From the NCBI GenBank assembly GCA_007922195.1, contig ML682007.1, forward strand, positions 12,782,562 through 12,846,561: a stretch of DNA of 64,000 nt, given 5' to 3'. The notes under the pieces were generated by a model that was not told where the DNA came from, searched no databases, and saw nothing but the letters and a program-made list of their open reading frames with translations. Of the stretch, positions 1-45,590 are shown one piece after another. Numbering within the stretch: position 1 is the stretch's first letter; each line of letters opens with the position of its first letter. The DNA comes from Podocnemis expansa (Eukaryota; Chordata; Testudines; Podocnemididae). The translations under genes were made by a program, and so were the position numbers.

Positions 1-849
1 CCAGTGTAATGCCATTGACTGTGATGTAGTAACATCTGACTGGCTCAGAATCAGGCCTAAAGTATTCAGAATAGAAGTATGAGTTTAACAAATTGGAAAA
101 AAGTTTTACTAAGGTACAAGCTCACATAATTACACTTCACTGTACTCCTGTAAGCATCCCAGAAGGCACACATAGGTCAAAGCCTCTTTATAAAGTTGCA
201 AGGCAAGCATCGTATCTTCAGATACTTCGAAGAGTCCTGTGCCATCATGTAATCAAAATCCACCATGTCCCCTCTGTAGTGAATACTACTCAATGCAGTG
301 TGTAAATACACACTTGACTGCAGTGCTCAAGGCTTCCCCGTTATTTTCAAAATGCCTGTCAAAATTTGGGGTAATTCAACAAATTAAAACAACAAACTTT
401 CTATAATTCAAGAGCTGTCAGCTAACTACAAGAAGCATAACTATATAAAAAACAAGCAGGCAATATGCCAGACCCATGCTAACGAGTATTTCGTATTTAT
501 CTTGCTTTAGCAACCAAAAGTCCCAGTCAAGATTAGGGCCACAGCCGAACAATGGTAATGCAAATCACCTGGAAAGCTTGGGTTCCCTTGCTGTAGGGGA
601 GCTGACATAACTGGCTCCTTATAACTGCTCCTCTTTGTTCAAGGGGTATGATGGAAATAGGTGGGGACGAGAGGACTTGACAAGAGTCAGGGAGGGAGGG
701 ACCAGAGCACCGTGTGTAATTGTCTCTTCGGCTGCTCTAAGTGTATTGTCTTGGCTTTAAACAGAAATATCTTTTGGCTTTCTTATTACAAAAGGTGATT
801 CTGCTTTTGTTTTGCCATCCTTCTACATCTCCTCCTTCTAATATGCCGA

Positions 850-1091
850 TCCATACTTTTTGAATCTAAACTGCTTTGATTTGCTGGAACAGTTTGACCT
901 GATCCCATGACTTACACTTCCCTGCATTTATTTTCCTCCCAGACTGTAAGTTCCCCATCTTCAAGCATCTGATGAAGCAGGGAGTTTCTCTCATGAAAGC
1001 TCATGTGATAAATAAATGTTAGTTTTTAAAAGTACCACTGGACTCCTTGTTTTGCTGAACTAGACTGATATGGCTACCCCTTTGAAACTTG
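850..1091 (-). repeat. Foldback family, one arm
   Basis: This is the right-hand arm of the family whose full copy is at 30988-31721: shared blocks include TTGACCTGATCCCATGACTT, GCTCATGTGATAAATAAATG and the end tag GAACTAGACTGATATGGCTA. The opposite arm is missing. It ends in a run of 11 G just downstream. Confidence 0.75.
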
Positions 1092-1373
1092 TGTGAGATA
1101 GACTGGGGGGGGGGGTAACTTGTTATATTTCCTCTCTGGGAAAGCATGTTATTTTGCTTTAGCTGTAACCAATTTCCAATACTCTCACCAATACTCTCAC
1201 TGTAACTTATTTCCAATACTCTCACCGATCACTAGAACCTCGATTTTCTGATGATACATTTACAGAGAAAGCAACAATAAGTTTGTCTGAGTGCAGTGAT
1301 TTCCAGCAATGTGCTGGCACCTGCCTGAATCTTACAAGCTCGTGTGTATTTTCTTTGAAAATTCTAGCAAAAC

Positions 1374-1515
1374 AAACAGGGCGTCTGGTGGCACTTTTAA
1401 AGACCAACGAATTTACTTATTTATGTAATAAATAAATCTGTTCATCTTTAAAAGTGCCACCAGTCCAGACCCTTTGTTTGTTTTGCTGAACAGGACTAAC
1501 ACGGCCACCCCTTAG
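1374..1515. repeat. Foldback family, short palindromic copy
   Basis: The left half GTGGCACTTTTAAAGACCAA and the right half CTTTAAAAGTGCCACCAG are inverted copies separated by about 30 bases, followed by the family end tag GGACTAACACGGCCACCCC. It is an internally deleted copy able to form a short hairpin. Confidence 0.75.
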
Positions 1516-2807
1516 GAATTTGGCAATTCTGTGAATGTTCCATGGATAAAGGCCTGGGCACTGCAGGCAATGCTTCATGGACTCTGAGTTACCATGTGCC
1601 TAGCACCTCCTGTCTAGAAAGAACAAGGTCTGAGGAAGCCTGGAAGGCAGTGCTTGTGCTGCCAGAGATTAGTGGCTTCAGGGAGCTTACCTACAGCAGG
1701 CACAGGTAAGACTGTTTCATGCTAAGCACAGGTGCTGATGAAGTAGTTCCATACCCTGGGCACCATCATGGTATTCCCACAAATTATTTGTGAGGTTGCT
1801 TATAAAGTATGGGAGGAATCAACTTACTTGCATGGCCTTTTTTCCATTTGTCAAGATTAGATCTTCTAGTAACCACCTACAACTGACTTTGTATCATATG
1901 CTTGTCTTTTCCTCTACAATGACTACACTGATGATTTTCACATTGTTTTCTCTGGTAACCAGGACAGGAAAAAACAAAATGTTAAAATAAAAAGAAGACA
2001 GGAAAAGTACAACTATTGCATTTAGAGTACATAAGTGAATCTGTATGCTTAGGTGGTTTCCAAATTCAGTTGGAGCAATGTACTGGCTGAACTGTAATTA
2101 ATGTGTAGTATGTGGGGGCACCCCACATTGAGGCAGCATTTAACAAACCAGGTACTTGAACTTGCTTAACATTACTGGCAAGGGGTGGAAGAGGACTGGT
2201 TTCCTCTGACTGATTGTCCAAATGGCATCAGCATCTGCCAGGCACAGGAGCTAAGTAATAACATTTCCTGTTCAGTTTGAAAGCATTTGACAAAAGCTCT
2301 CCAAAAGTGCTTTATAAATTCCATACAGATAGGGCAAGGGCTGCTTGACAGATAACTTGCCTGACCTGGGGCAGTGTGGAGTCACACCAGCCCCAGGTGA
2401 GCTCCAAGAGGGAGCCATCACCTTGTAGAGCAACCAGCCACTCAAGAAGTGGCATCGCGTGTGTGTTCCCTTATAGGATGTTATGATTAAGAGAGGAATA
2501 AGACAATCCAGTCTCCAAAAGACTGACACTATCCCCAGTTCTGCTGCATTTTAAGAAATTAAACACATTCAATTAATGCTACCTGGTATTAGAAAAAAGA
2601 ACAACCCAGTAAAACCTGTTGATGGAAATGTCATAGATTAAACTGCCGCAAGATGAGACTTGAAATGTCAACTTAACAGACAAGATACATAGTTAGGTTA
2701 ACGCAAACCATGCTAGGCCTTTAAAAAAAAAACCAAACCAAAAACAAACACGCTTCATACGTTTGAGTATGAATGTGAAGCTTGATCAACCTCCCTTTGA
2801 AATGAGT

Positions 2808-2970
2808 GGTGTAACTACCATCTTCACCAGAAGCTGGACAGAATCTGAGATATGCAGCAAGAATGACACCCCTCTGGCCCACCCTGAGTAAGAGAAAAAG
2901 AAGTTCCTGTAATCCTCTGTCTAAGTGGAAAAAACTGGCTAACTCACATTATTTGGTCTTTCTCATGACT
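2808..2970 (+). repeat. Unnamed local repeat, copy 1
   Basis: About 160 bases are closely similar to 4000-4165 in the same orientation; both share AGAAGCTGGACAGAATCTGA and a later block like AAGAGAAGTTCC. I do not recognise the family. Confidence 0.6.
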
Positions 2971-3999
2971 AGACTGAACACCATATGCAGACAGAGAAAT
3001 ATCTCTATAACATGTCAGTGTGACAGGACTGTCTGAACCACAGGAAGATCTCACTGAATGACACACAACAAAAAAAATTAACACACCACTGAGACCAGCC
3101 CCTTGCCAAGACAGGCATAATCCATAAACACCTTCGTAGAGCTGGGTAAGGGGCATGTTTTAAAGGCTGCCTGAGACGGAACTGCCTTACTTGTTTGGCT
3201 CAAAGCCATTATTGTTATTTTTCTTTTTTGCATTTTCATTCACGTTTTTTATAACACCTCACAGAACGTGTTGCTGATTCATACTGATAAAGTAAAAACA
3301 TTTATTTGTGGGATGGAAATATCCTGCAGTCTTCTGGCGAATCCACACCACTACCCTTTGTTCACAGTACACAAGTCATAATAAACTGGAAAATGATCTT
3401 ATACCGTGCTATGTTTGCAATACACCACAAATGTTCACAGCAGACAAATGCAACTTGTATCAGCATGAATTGGGCTTTAGCAAGCAATAATTGGTAACAT
3501 TAGCCCAGTTAGAAATAGTCTGTAACTCACACTTACACACTTTTAAAACTATACAGCATGATAAATCAATGTCCATCATGTATCAGTATGTTTTATTAAT
3601 CATGAATACCAAATAAGGAAAGAATATCTTGAAGTTGGAATCATTGCTTTAATTTCCTCTTTGTTCTAAAAGTAACGCCCTAACATCAAATACTGAGTTT
3701 TTCCACTAACATCAAAACCTGTCCAACAGAGAAGAAAGTTAGGGAGATTTAAGTAAAGGCACATAGAGCTCATTAAATTATATTGTGTTACTAGGCTGTT
3801 CAGTCAAGGGTCCCCCCCATCCCATTTTCTTCTAAAAAATCTTTACTGTCTTCAGGTTGATAGATACACCAGACATGGCTTTTAATACTAACCCTTTTCT
3901 TTATCTTCTAAGGATGGAGTATGTTTGTCCAGAACATAACAAGTACTGAAGTTATTGAGAACCCTGAAAATAATTACTTGGGTTTGAAGAGAGAATCAG

Positions 4000-4165
4000 A
4001 GTGGTGTAGCCATCATCTTCAACAGAAGCTGGACAGAATCTGAGGTATGCAGCAAAAATTACTAAGTGTGAGACAGAGGAGTATCAGAGAAAGAGAAGTT
4101 CCCGTAATCATCTGTTCAAGTGGAGAAAAATGACTCACTCACACTATTTGGTCCTTTTTAATGAT
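4000..4165 (+). repeat. Unnamed local repeat, copy 2
   Basis: This copy pairs with 2808-2970 about 1.2 kb away. Small insertions and substitutions separate the two, so it is an old local duplication or two insertions of one family. Confidence 0.6.
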
Positions 4166-5328
4166 CATCTGGAACATCACTCACTGCCAATAGAAGTGGT
4201 TCTGAGTAGTGACATAGGGAATTAATTTTGAATACATTTGCTTAATAAAAGACCACTTCCACAAGAACTGCCATCAACTTTTCTCATTATGGAGAATTTA
4301 TCAGTAGTAATGTGAAGTGTCAAAAAAAAATATTTGCCAGCATAAACATGCTGCTTTCCAGATTCACTCCAGAATTAAAATATATTCTTGAAGGGACAAA
4401 GTAAGCAATCGAACTGTGGATCATACCTCAAATATTCTCCATGAAATGTCAGCAAGTTTGTGATATCAAATTTATTGCAAAATTACATCATTAATCTTTT
4501 TATAGAAACCTCCACAGTGCTTTACAGGGTGAGAAAGACAAGATAAAGAATATTGTCATTTCCATCTAAATATGGACTTACTTAATTTCAGGGAAGAATG
4601 CAATCTCCTGAAAAGCAGCTAAGTGTCAAATGTGTCAATTTAATATTGTTAACATACCTTCTTGTCAAACAGTCTTTAAATTTCTGGACGAACTTTGCTC
4701 TAAAAAACCCCTCTTGTTTCAGCCTGATGAATTAATGTCCACAAATTACAATAATTACGGTAAATTGAAAATGTAAAAAAAAAAAAAAAATCTCAGTCAG
4801 ATTAGCAGGAGAAACAGCTGGTATTATGTGTTGCTCCCTGGGATATATAGAAACATGAGCTGGGTGTTTAAGAGAGAAATTCATTTAAACAATTGCATGA
4901 AATAATCACCATACCTGTAACAGAGTGGAACTGCCACTGCATAGTGGATGGCACTGATAGCTCCAAGATATGCAGAAGTTACCTTTTAGATCTGAAAACC
5001 GTGTCCTGTAGGTTTATTTTTAGGCTTGCTGTCAGGGTTAATATGTCTTCTATAAAACCAAGGAGCAGAATGGTGGATGCAATCTGACAAGTTGAACACA
5101 CATCTAGTAGTTTACTAGACACCCATGAATGTGAGACATGATTTTGCAGAAAAGCCTAGACACTCCAAACCTAATAGATTAATACTCTACATATCAGATT
5201 AGCCACAAGAGAATACTGTATAGAGTACAATGAAGAGCCATGCCCTGCGGGTTCAAACACACACACCACCTTTTTCTCTGCAGGAGAGGCTGGAGACTAG
5301 GTGACAGCATCAGGCATGTACTATAGGC

Positions 5329-5503
5329 CAGGGGTTCTCAACCTTCTGCAGGTCGTGACACACTTGGCAGCATATCACTACAAACAGAATACACCAGCCC
5401 ACCGTCACCAGGCCGAATCCAGCCATCTCCCTGGCTCTCTGGAACACTTACCACTGTGTGGCGATACAGTAATGTATCACAACACAGTGGTTGAGAACTG
5501 CTG
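5329..5503. mobile_element. hAT-type non-autonomous element with perfect 8-bp duplication
   Basis: The element starts CAGGGGTTCTCAACC and ends GGTTGAGAACTGCTG, imperfect terminal inverted repeats. It is flanked on both sides by CTATAGGC (5321-5328 and 5504-5511). It is only 175 bases long, so it has no transposase. Confidence 0.85.
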
Positions 5504-6070
5504 CTATAGGCATTTACCTGGAAAAAGAGAAGCAAGTGAACAGAAGTCAGTTGGGTGTGCAAACTATCTGACAGTCGAACCCACTCCACTAGTTGGTTGA
5601 GGTGATGTGATCTGCAGTTTTTGACTAGAGTTCTGGTATGTTCTGTTGGTGCCTCTATATCACAATACTAGTCATTCTTGAATCTATAGATACAATAAAT
5701 AGATTCCTCTCCCACACCCTGAAACTCGAAAGGGGTTCAAATCTGAGGTTATGGTTTTGGCCATCTCTATTTGATCCAAATGTCTGAGTTCTTGTATGCT
5801 GCACATGTTGTTATAAAACTAAATATGTTTTTTCTTGTGTTTGGGATTTTAACAACATAGCTACAGCTCATCAGTGGAATTTTCAAACAAAGAACCAGAA
5901 ACCACAAGAATTTGTAGCAACCCTTACAGACAAGAACTGTGAAAGATTACAGAAAAACTATCAAGTTGTAGTTAACAGTATAGTGGAAAAGGAACTGCAG
6001 ATTAAAGGGGACTGCACTTGGAGTCAGGTAAACTGGAGTTTTGCTCCTGATGGCTACTGGACTCACTATA

Positions 6071-6258
6071 AAACAAGCAAGGAGTCCTGTGGCACTTACA
6101 GACTAACAAATGTATTTATTGCATGAGCTTTTGGGGGAGAACGAAGTGGGATTTTCTCCCATGAAAGCTCATGTGATAAATAATTTTGTCAGTCTTTAAA
6201 TACCACAGGACTGCTTGCTCATTTTGCTGAACGAGACTAATACGGCTACCTCCTGGGA
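6071..6258. repeat. Foldback family, short palindromic copy
   Basis: The left half has GGAGTCCTGTGGCACTTACA and the right half CCCATGAAAGCTCATGTGAT, CAGTCTTTAAATACCACAGG and the end tag GAGACTAATACGGCTACC. The two halves are inverted and nearly contiguous, giving a hairpin of about 80-base arms. Confidence 0.8.
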
Positions 6259-6261
6259 ATT

Positions 6262-6390
6262 TGGACTCACTGTGTGATCCTGGGCAAATTACAAAGCCTC
6301 TGTATGCCTTGGTTTCTCAATCCATAAAATTGACACAACACTTACCTGCCTTTGAGAAATATTTTGAGATTTTTTTCAAGTAGAGAACGT
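6262..6390 (+). repeat. MIR-like SINE fragment
   Basis: GTGTGATCCTGGGCAAATTA followed by GCCTTGGTTTCTCAATCC and AAAATTGACA match the conserved core of MIR-type SINEs, which is shared across amniotes. Confidence 0.6.
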
Positions 6391-6744
6391 AATGGATTGC
6401 CTGTATCACCACGTTTGATGAAAGTTCTTACAATTTCACAGTACCTACTGCAGCTGGTTGTAGGATAAAGAGATTTATTCACAAATAATTAGTCAATGAA
6501 CAACGTATCTCCTCAATATCAATCAGCTTTATTAGTTTACCTGACCCTCCTGCCTTCTTTCAATTATCTATTTGCCTCTCATGGTGAAATTAAAATGCAC
6601 AATAAGTCCTTTACAGAATCAGGCCTAAGTATGTCCAGACTTTAAGCACGTAACTCCACTGAATTAGATGGAAATATTTACATGCTAAAATTAGGCATGT
6701 GCTGAACCAAAGCCACACTATCCTATCATCATACTATGGACTAG

Positions 6745-7050
6745 GGGCATTGCTGGTGCCTTGCACACATGGCACCGGCCCTGAGTCCCGGAGCCAATAC
6801 CCCGAACCACTGGTGGGCCTCCTACCGGTTATCCAGGGCCAGGCTGGCCACAGTGGTACCTGCCTCTCCCAGCCAGGTATCAGGGGCTGGGCTGGCCACA
6901 GTAGCACCTGCCTCTCCCAAGCTGGGCCGCCCACACCACCCACTGTCCTGCCCGGCCATGTCCCTGGACAGGGATCGGTGGCCAGGCTGTCAGCAGCAGG
7001 AGCCGGGGGCTCCTATTCCGGAGTGGGGTCAGGTGGTGGGGGCAGGCCCC
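6745..7050. repeat. GC-rich patch
   Basis: A GC-rich block with internally repeated motifs (CAGGCTGGCCACAGT, CTGCCTCTCCCA) sits in AT-rich DNA. It opens reading frames on both strands, but these are compositional and resemble no known protein. Confidence 0.4.
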
Positions 7051-7302
7051 GGGTCTTTCTTCAAGGCAATGATGCTCCTGCTATGGACAGTGATGTCATT
7101 ATCCCTGCCATATAAAAGCTAATACTGACTAAATTACTCTTTTGCTAAGATCACCATCTTACAGGTGTAGCACCTGCAACCATCAAGAGGATGCTGACAG
7201 ATAACTGTTTAAAATATTAGCTCATTCAATACTTATAAAGTGTACAATGAAGAAGAAACAAGTGTTCACCTTTTTTCACTAGAAATCATAAATACTCTAA
7301 AA

Positions 7303-8221
7303 CAGTAGTTTTCAAACCATGTCTGCAGACCACTAGGGGTCCACATAGTATGTCTTAAAGTTCCCAAAAGGGCCCACAAAGCCAGTCAAAAATTTTAAGG
7401 TTATACTGTCATGGCTGTTTCCCCACTCTGGCATTCTGAGTGCAGAAGGTGGGGGGCCGCAACAGGCCTGAAAAGCCAATGGCCTTAAAGCCTGCTCTTA
7501 AATTCTCCAAGGCCTCCAATTTCTGGCCTTGGAGTGGTATTGCTGCCACCACCCAAATGCAAAAAACCTCTTGGAAACCCAGGAAGGCGCACTTGGGAAT
7601 TCCTTCCTGTGAGGTACTTGCAATCACTTTTATTCCTCCCTCAGGAAAGTAACTGAACTCCAGCTGCAATATGAGCTGGAACTGGAACAGAGTCCCCTTT
7701 AGTAGCTGGCTGTGCAGTCTGAGGCACATGCACACAAACCTCTTGCCCTTCAGGACACAGAACCAGAGCTTACTTAAAAAGTAAAATCTTTAATTAAAAA
7801 GAACAGATTAAAAAAAAACCAGAGAGTTGCTTCGCTGGGATTTAACTTAGGTAGTTACAGGGTAGGGGGAGGGAGTAACATGCGCTCAGCACAGAGAAAT
7901 CCAAAAACAAGCCAAAAACAAAGAAAATACCCTGACCGCACCTAAAAAAACATTCCCTGTCCTACTCACGTCTGGTCAGTAACAACTTAACTTATCTTTG
8001 GTAAGGATGTTGCTGGATTCTTCCTCAGGCCCCTCTGGGCTCCTCCTGATCCTCCCAGGAGCTCTGCTGCATCCAAACAGGGACAGGCAAAGCTGCTGCT
8101 CCAATTCAAAAAGCTGTGCTTCATTCCTATTGGCAGTCCTGGGACTCACTGACCAGAGCATTAACCCCTTCCTCCCCAGGGGTTACTACATACACAAATA
8201 AAAAAAGGTTGAAAACTACTA
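7303..8221. mobile_element. hAT-type element, 919 bp
   Basis: The ends CAGTAGTTTTCAAACC and GGTTGAAAACTACTA are inverted repeats of the CAGTGGTTCCCAACC group. The flanks CTCTAAAA and CTCTATAA differ by one base and are the likely target duplication. The interior contains a block starting near 7413 that looks like a separate older repeat; no transposase frame is intact. Confidence 0.75.
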
Positions 8222-8694
8222 CTCTATAAAAAAAAAAAAAACAACCATTCACCCTCATACCAGAACTGGCCGGAAGAACTCGCACTGACACCAATCCTCC
8301 TTCCATATCTGCACTAGAGTCAGTTCCAATCTGGCTCAAAACTTCTCAATTTTTTCCCTCAAAACATGTCAGTTGCTTCTTAATTCTGCTTCATTTTGTG
8401 CTATGAATGCCACATAATTAATCACCTCATATCTTTTGAAGTAATTGCAAAGCACTTTTGACAGTAAATACAAATATTAGGCCCCGATCTCTACTGTCTT
8501 GCACTTTTCAGTCATACCCTCTAGTCTGGTCCTTGTTCTTTATGAAGCTGTTGTGGTTTGGAAGGACTTTACACTTCATTCACACTTTTGTGTGACCATC
8601 ACAAGATGCAAGGCAGTTCAGAATCAGGCTTATTTTATGCGTCTGGTATAAAAGATATAATAATGACTTGAACGCATTCCAATCTATCCAGGTA

Positions 8695-8780
8695 TTAAGG
8701 ATGTTCTTACACTTTGCTTGTGAGTTGTCCTGTTGACTTCAAGTTAAGTACGTGCTTAAGTGCTTTATTAAATCATGGTC
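8695..8780 (+). repeat. Possible ancient interspersed repeat fragment
   Basis: TGTTGACTTCAAGTTAAGTA followed by CGTGCTTAAGTGCTTT resembles similar pieces near 6640-6700 and 11130-11225 in this window. This suggests scattered remnants of one old family; alignment to a consensus was not possible. Confidence 0.3.
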
Positions 8781-9217
8781 CTCCTGTACAAAGAGAAAGA
8801 GTTCACAGAGGTACCACATTTGGGAAGGAAACATTAAAAAAATTCAAAGGCTCAACACAAAAACAATGATAATATTGAAAATCATAAAAAGTCCACCTAT
8901 GTTATTTTCCAATATTTTGTGTCTCCCATATATAGCTGTTCCCTAAAGATAATGGAACCAAAAGTGTTAACTGTGCTGTAGATTTTTTTGTATTTCTTAT
9001 TTTAAAAATGAACTTGACAAGTCTGTTAAACAGAGTAAGCTCTGGCCCTAATCCTGAGGTTCTTACTCATGCAATGCATCCACTGAAGTCAATGCAGAAA
9101 AAGGCAAAACCCAGGCCAAGTTACATCATAAAATCTTTGAGGAAAGTACCATTGGCAAACATCATCATGACTGGGGCGCCAAGGCATGACCACAATACAA
9201 GCAACGATTCCCTAAAC

Positions 9218-9422
9218 CAGGGGTCTCAAACACGCAGCCCGCATGCAGCCCCTAAAAAGCTATTTCCTGTGGCCAGCAATGACACAATCATTACTGATAT
9301 TTGCAATATCATTGTATGGAAAGGTTTAAGTGGTGCAGCCCTCAGGCTACCGTACTAATCCTCAGGCGGCCCTCTGCTAGTCCTCATGTGGCCATCCTGA
9401 TGATTTGAATTTGAGACCCCTG
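9218..9422 (+). mobile_element. hAT-type element, CAGGGGTCTCAAAC family, copy 1
   Basis: It starts CAGGGGTCTCAAAC and ends TTTGAGACCCCTG, good inverted repeats, with a perfect 8-bp duplication CCCTAAAC at 9210-9217 and 9423-9430. At 205 bases it is non-autonomous. Related copies are at 43645-43865 and 59306-59769. Confidence 0.9.
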
Positions 9423-9777
9423 CCCTAAACATTTAGATCACTTCTTCAGCTACTGTAAAACCAGCCTACCACCACAGCAATTCACAGTCTCCACTGGCCT
9501 ATCAAAGACAGAATCTGTTCCTTTCAGATATGTTTTAAGATTTCAGTACAGCTACACTGATTTACATTTTGGTCTCCATTTTGCAAGGTACTGAGCACCT
9601 GCACTCACTCTGGTTTCAGTAGATGGTGTGGGTGCTCAGCACTTTGTGTGACTGAGCCCTGAGGTTCTAGTTCAACTCTGATAATAAACATTTCTAAATG
9701 ACGTGAATGGTCCAGAGCCATATAGGCTTTAACACAGTCATCAGAAACGCACACACAGTCGATGAGCTTTTTTTTCT

Positions 9778-10195
9778 TTTTTTGGGAAGCACCATTTATT
9801 TGTTAAAACTTGTAATCCACAGAAATACAATAAATTTAACATGTACACAGAAACTTTGGTTCAATGAAATATTTAACATCTAAAACATCTGAAGAATGAA
9901 AGGCACAAGACCAGATGTTCAAATGCACGAATCACCAAATGTGCAGTCTGCACTGCTGAGACAGAAGAAAGAAACTGGTAGTGTAAAGTGAGTTCAAACT
10001 GGGGTAGGGGAGGGAGTAAAAATAGCTATCAAGTACCACCAAATTTTTAAGGCTTTTGTATCTTTCACTGGTATACGTTATACCTTTTTTTAAAAGTGCT
10101 AGAGCTCTTTTGTAATACAAGATGGATCATTTCTTAGAAATGAACTGAGAGAGAGAAGGGGACAAAAGGAAGAGCTAGTAGTAGCAGGCTGAATT
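9778..10195 (-). other. P4HA2: P4HA2 3' UTR
   Basis: The non-coding stretch from the stop codon to the likely poly(A) site is about 415 bases, AT-rich, without a recognisable repeat. The lower end is set by the AATAAA hexamer at 9795-9800 and is an estimate. Confidence 0.7.
9795..9800 (-). terminator. P4HA2 polyadenylation signal AATAAA
   Basis: A canonical AATAAA on the minus strand lies about 395 bases beyond the P4HA2 stop. An A-rich then mixed stretch follows within 10-25 bases, so cleavage is expected near 9775-9785. Confidence 0.65.
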
Positions 10196-43482
<33,287 letters not shown>

Positions 43483-43644
43483 CTTCACACAAAGTAAGAC
43501 TGTGGTCTGCAGGATATTAGGACTTAAAAAAACAAACAAAACAAAACAAAAAAAACCTTCAACATCTTTTGTGGAAAAAACACTCAGATACACTAACGAG
43601 GATGAGTCTAACCCCCCTAATTCTAACAGAAACAGGATCTAGAG

Positions 43645-43865
43645 CAGGGGTCTCAAACACATGGCCGAGGGCCGCCTGCAGCCCCTAAAGTTACTTCTTG
43701 AGGCTTGCAACGACACTGTTGCTATCAATATTTGCAATACTGTTGCAAAGGTTTCAGTGGTGCAGCCCTTGGGCTACCGTACTAGTCCTCATGCACAGTC
43801 TGGTTCTTGGGCTATTGGACTAGTCCTCATGCGGCCCTCACAGTGATTTGAGTTTGGAGACCCCG
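43645..43865 (+). mobile_element. hAT-type element, CAGGGGTCTCAAAC family, copy 2
   Basis: It starts CAGGGGTCTCAAACAC and ends GTTTGGAGACCCCG, with a perfect 8-bp duplication ATCTAGAG at 43637-43644 and 43866-43873. The body matches 9218-9422 (CAATATTTGCAATA, GTGGTGCAGCCC, GGCTACCGTACTA). Confidence 0.9.
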
Positions 43866-44895
43866 ATCTAGAGCTAAACAGTGAAGACTAAAAGGTTAAA
43901 ATCCCATCCTCAAGTTTAGAGCAAGCCTCAACAAATTTATGTTTTAATAACCTGTTATCTAGCTCCACTGCAGATATGTAATGGAGGAGCACCTTCTGGT
44001 GACCAAAAGTAAAATGCCAGCACCTAGCTGTGAGCCAATTTTATCCATCCTGGTTTAGAGGCTCTGTCATTCAAAAGATACACTCAACAGGACTATTCCT
44101 GGCTTCCCTCCTCATGATCTTTGCTAGAAACTCTACAGCAGTGATGTGCTGCCCTATGCAAGGGCTGATTTGCTCTATATTAGTGACAGACGTAAGACCT
44201 GACACAGAAGTGATGGTCTCCAAAAAGAAATGAGAGCAAGTGTTACACGCATTCCAGGGGTTGAGAAGGGTTTAATTTTTATTAAACAAAATGGGGGGGG
44301 AGCAGGAGGCAGCAGTAAGAGAGATGCATTTCAAGAGCACACTGGCATCCTGAAAAAGAGGGTTGCTCTAACCCATATTTGATCACTTGAAAAGTATAAG
44401 CCAAGTATTCAAAAATAATAATGTTTTATCTTTCTGCACCAGGAGCTAATTTTAGCCCTGATGAAAAGTGAAAGCAAACCCTGCTGACTTCAGTGATGCA
44501 GTATGATAGCCCTGTGTGGGATTAGGAAACTGATACTGCTTCTGCTAAAGTAAATGGTAAAATTCCTTTAGATTTCATCGTCTGATTTTGAACAATGGTT
44601 TTGCCTTTGATTCATGGCTGAAATTCTTAACCTTTGCATGCCTGTCTTTCCCATCCATGTTAAGTATGCCTCTCACAGGCTTGTTTTAGAGAACTGGTCA
44701 ATCTCTGCACATAGTTCTGAAAAAGCATCTAGAACTTGTTCTTGCCTGATGTACTAATAAGGGGCCGCTTGCCTGGGCACCCCATTTGCCACCAAGTGCA
44801 CACTAAAAAACCCCTTATGGACAGCGTAAGAGGCTCTGGCCTGGAATCTGGGAGGCTACAGACTAGCATAACTCAAAGGTACTAACTTCGTGGGA

Positions 44896-45068
44896 ACTGA
44901 AACCCACCTAAGAATTTATGACCACCTGGAACGTTGGGTCCCACCTAGGCATTTATGACCCTCCTAGGAATCTGGGCCCACCTGAGAATTTATGACCCAC
45001 CTGGAAATTTGGGTCCCACCCAGGAATTTATGATCCACCTAGGAATCTGGACCCACCTGGGAATTTAA
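44896..45068. repeat. Tandem repeat in the LTR U3
   Basis: Units like GAATTTATGACCCACCTGG and GGAATCTGGGCCCACCT alternate about four times. U3 repeats of this kind are typically enhancer arrays. Confidence 0.7.
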
Positions 45069-45169
45069 AACTTAACTGGAAAATTACTATCTCAATCGTG
45101 GGAACCACTAATATGACAAACCCCCCCTCCCCCCAGTGTGGGAACCAGAAAAACACTGAGCTAAAAATC

Positions 45170-45179
45170 CTATAAAAAA
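45170..45179 (+). promoter_or_regulatory. TATA-like box of the LTR
   Basis: CTATAAAAAA sits downstream of the U3 repeats and about 510 bases before the AATAAA, which fits an LTR promoter. Confidence 0.5.
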
Positions 45180-45399
45180 GGGGATGCCAACTGGCAAAAG
45201 TTATGGAGGTTCACGTGTTACCTGCCAGAACTGATCACTCTGACAGTTGGATCTCCCGAGGAAAGCTAGCTCGTGTCGTGTCTCTTACCATGCCTCTTGT
45301 GTTCATGCTGCTGGTCAGTGGAGCCTGGGTTGTGGTACGTATATAGGAATCCCCTACGAGTACATTGCAGTTTGTTTTACCTTGCCATTTTGTCTTGTT

Positions 45400-45590
45400 G
45401 GGAATATCTAGCAGTTTTACTTTGTTGCAAATATCTTACAGTTTTACCTTGCAGTTTTGCCTTGCTGTTTTACTGTGTTACTTATATAGACTTGTGGTTT
45501 TGCTTTACAGTCTTGCTGTGTCACTTACATAGATTTGCAGTTTTGCTTTATTGTTTTACTGTGTTACTTATATAGATTTGCTACCTCAGT
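45400..45590 (+). repeat. Tandem repeat near the R/U5 part of the LTR
   Basis: About three diverged units of roughly 50 bases share GTTTTACTGTGTTACTTATA and TAGATTTGCAGTTTTGCTTT. Confidence 0.65.

Larger units (their letters stand above)
1..9777. other. 3' flank of P4HA2 with no recognisable gene
   Basis: No open frame here exceeds what chance and GC-rich patches explain, and none resembles a known protein. The stretch holds foldback fragments (about 850-1091, 1374-1515, 6071-6258), a local two-copy repeat (2808-2970 and 4000-4165), hAT-type elements (5329-5503, 7303-8221, 9218-9422), a GC-rich patch (6745-7050) and a MIR-like piece near 6262. The rest is AT-rich and unexplained. In mammals CSF2 and IL3 lie on this side of P4HA2, but I could not find them. 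Confidence 0.6.

Noticed and set aside
1..9777. Search for CSF2 or IL3, the mammalian neighbours on this side
   Set aside because: No cytokine signal peptide or helical exon pattern could be recognised. These genes diverge fast, so absence is not proven.
45400..45590. Short direct repeats, considered as a CRISPR-like array
   Set aside because: The units are diverged and contiguous without unique spacers, and they lie inside a eukaryotic LTR.
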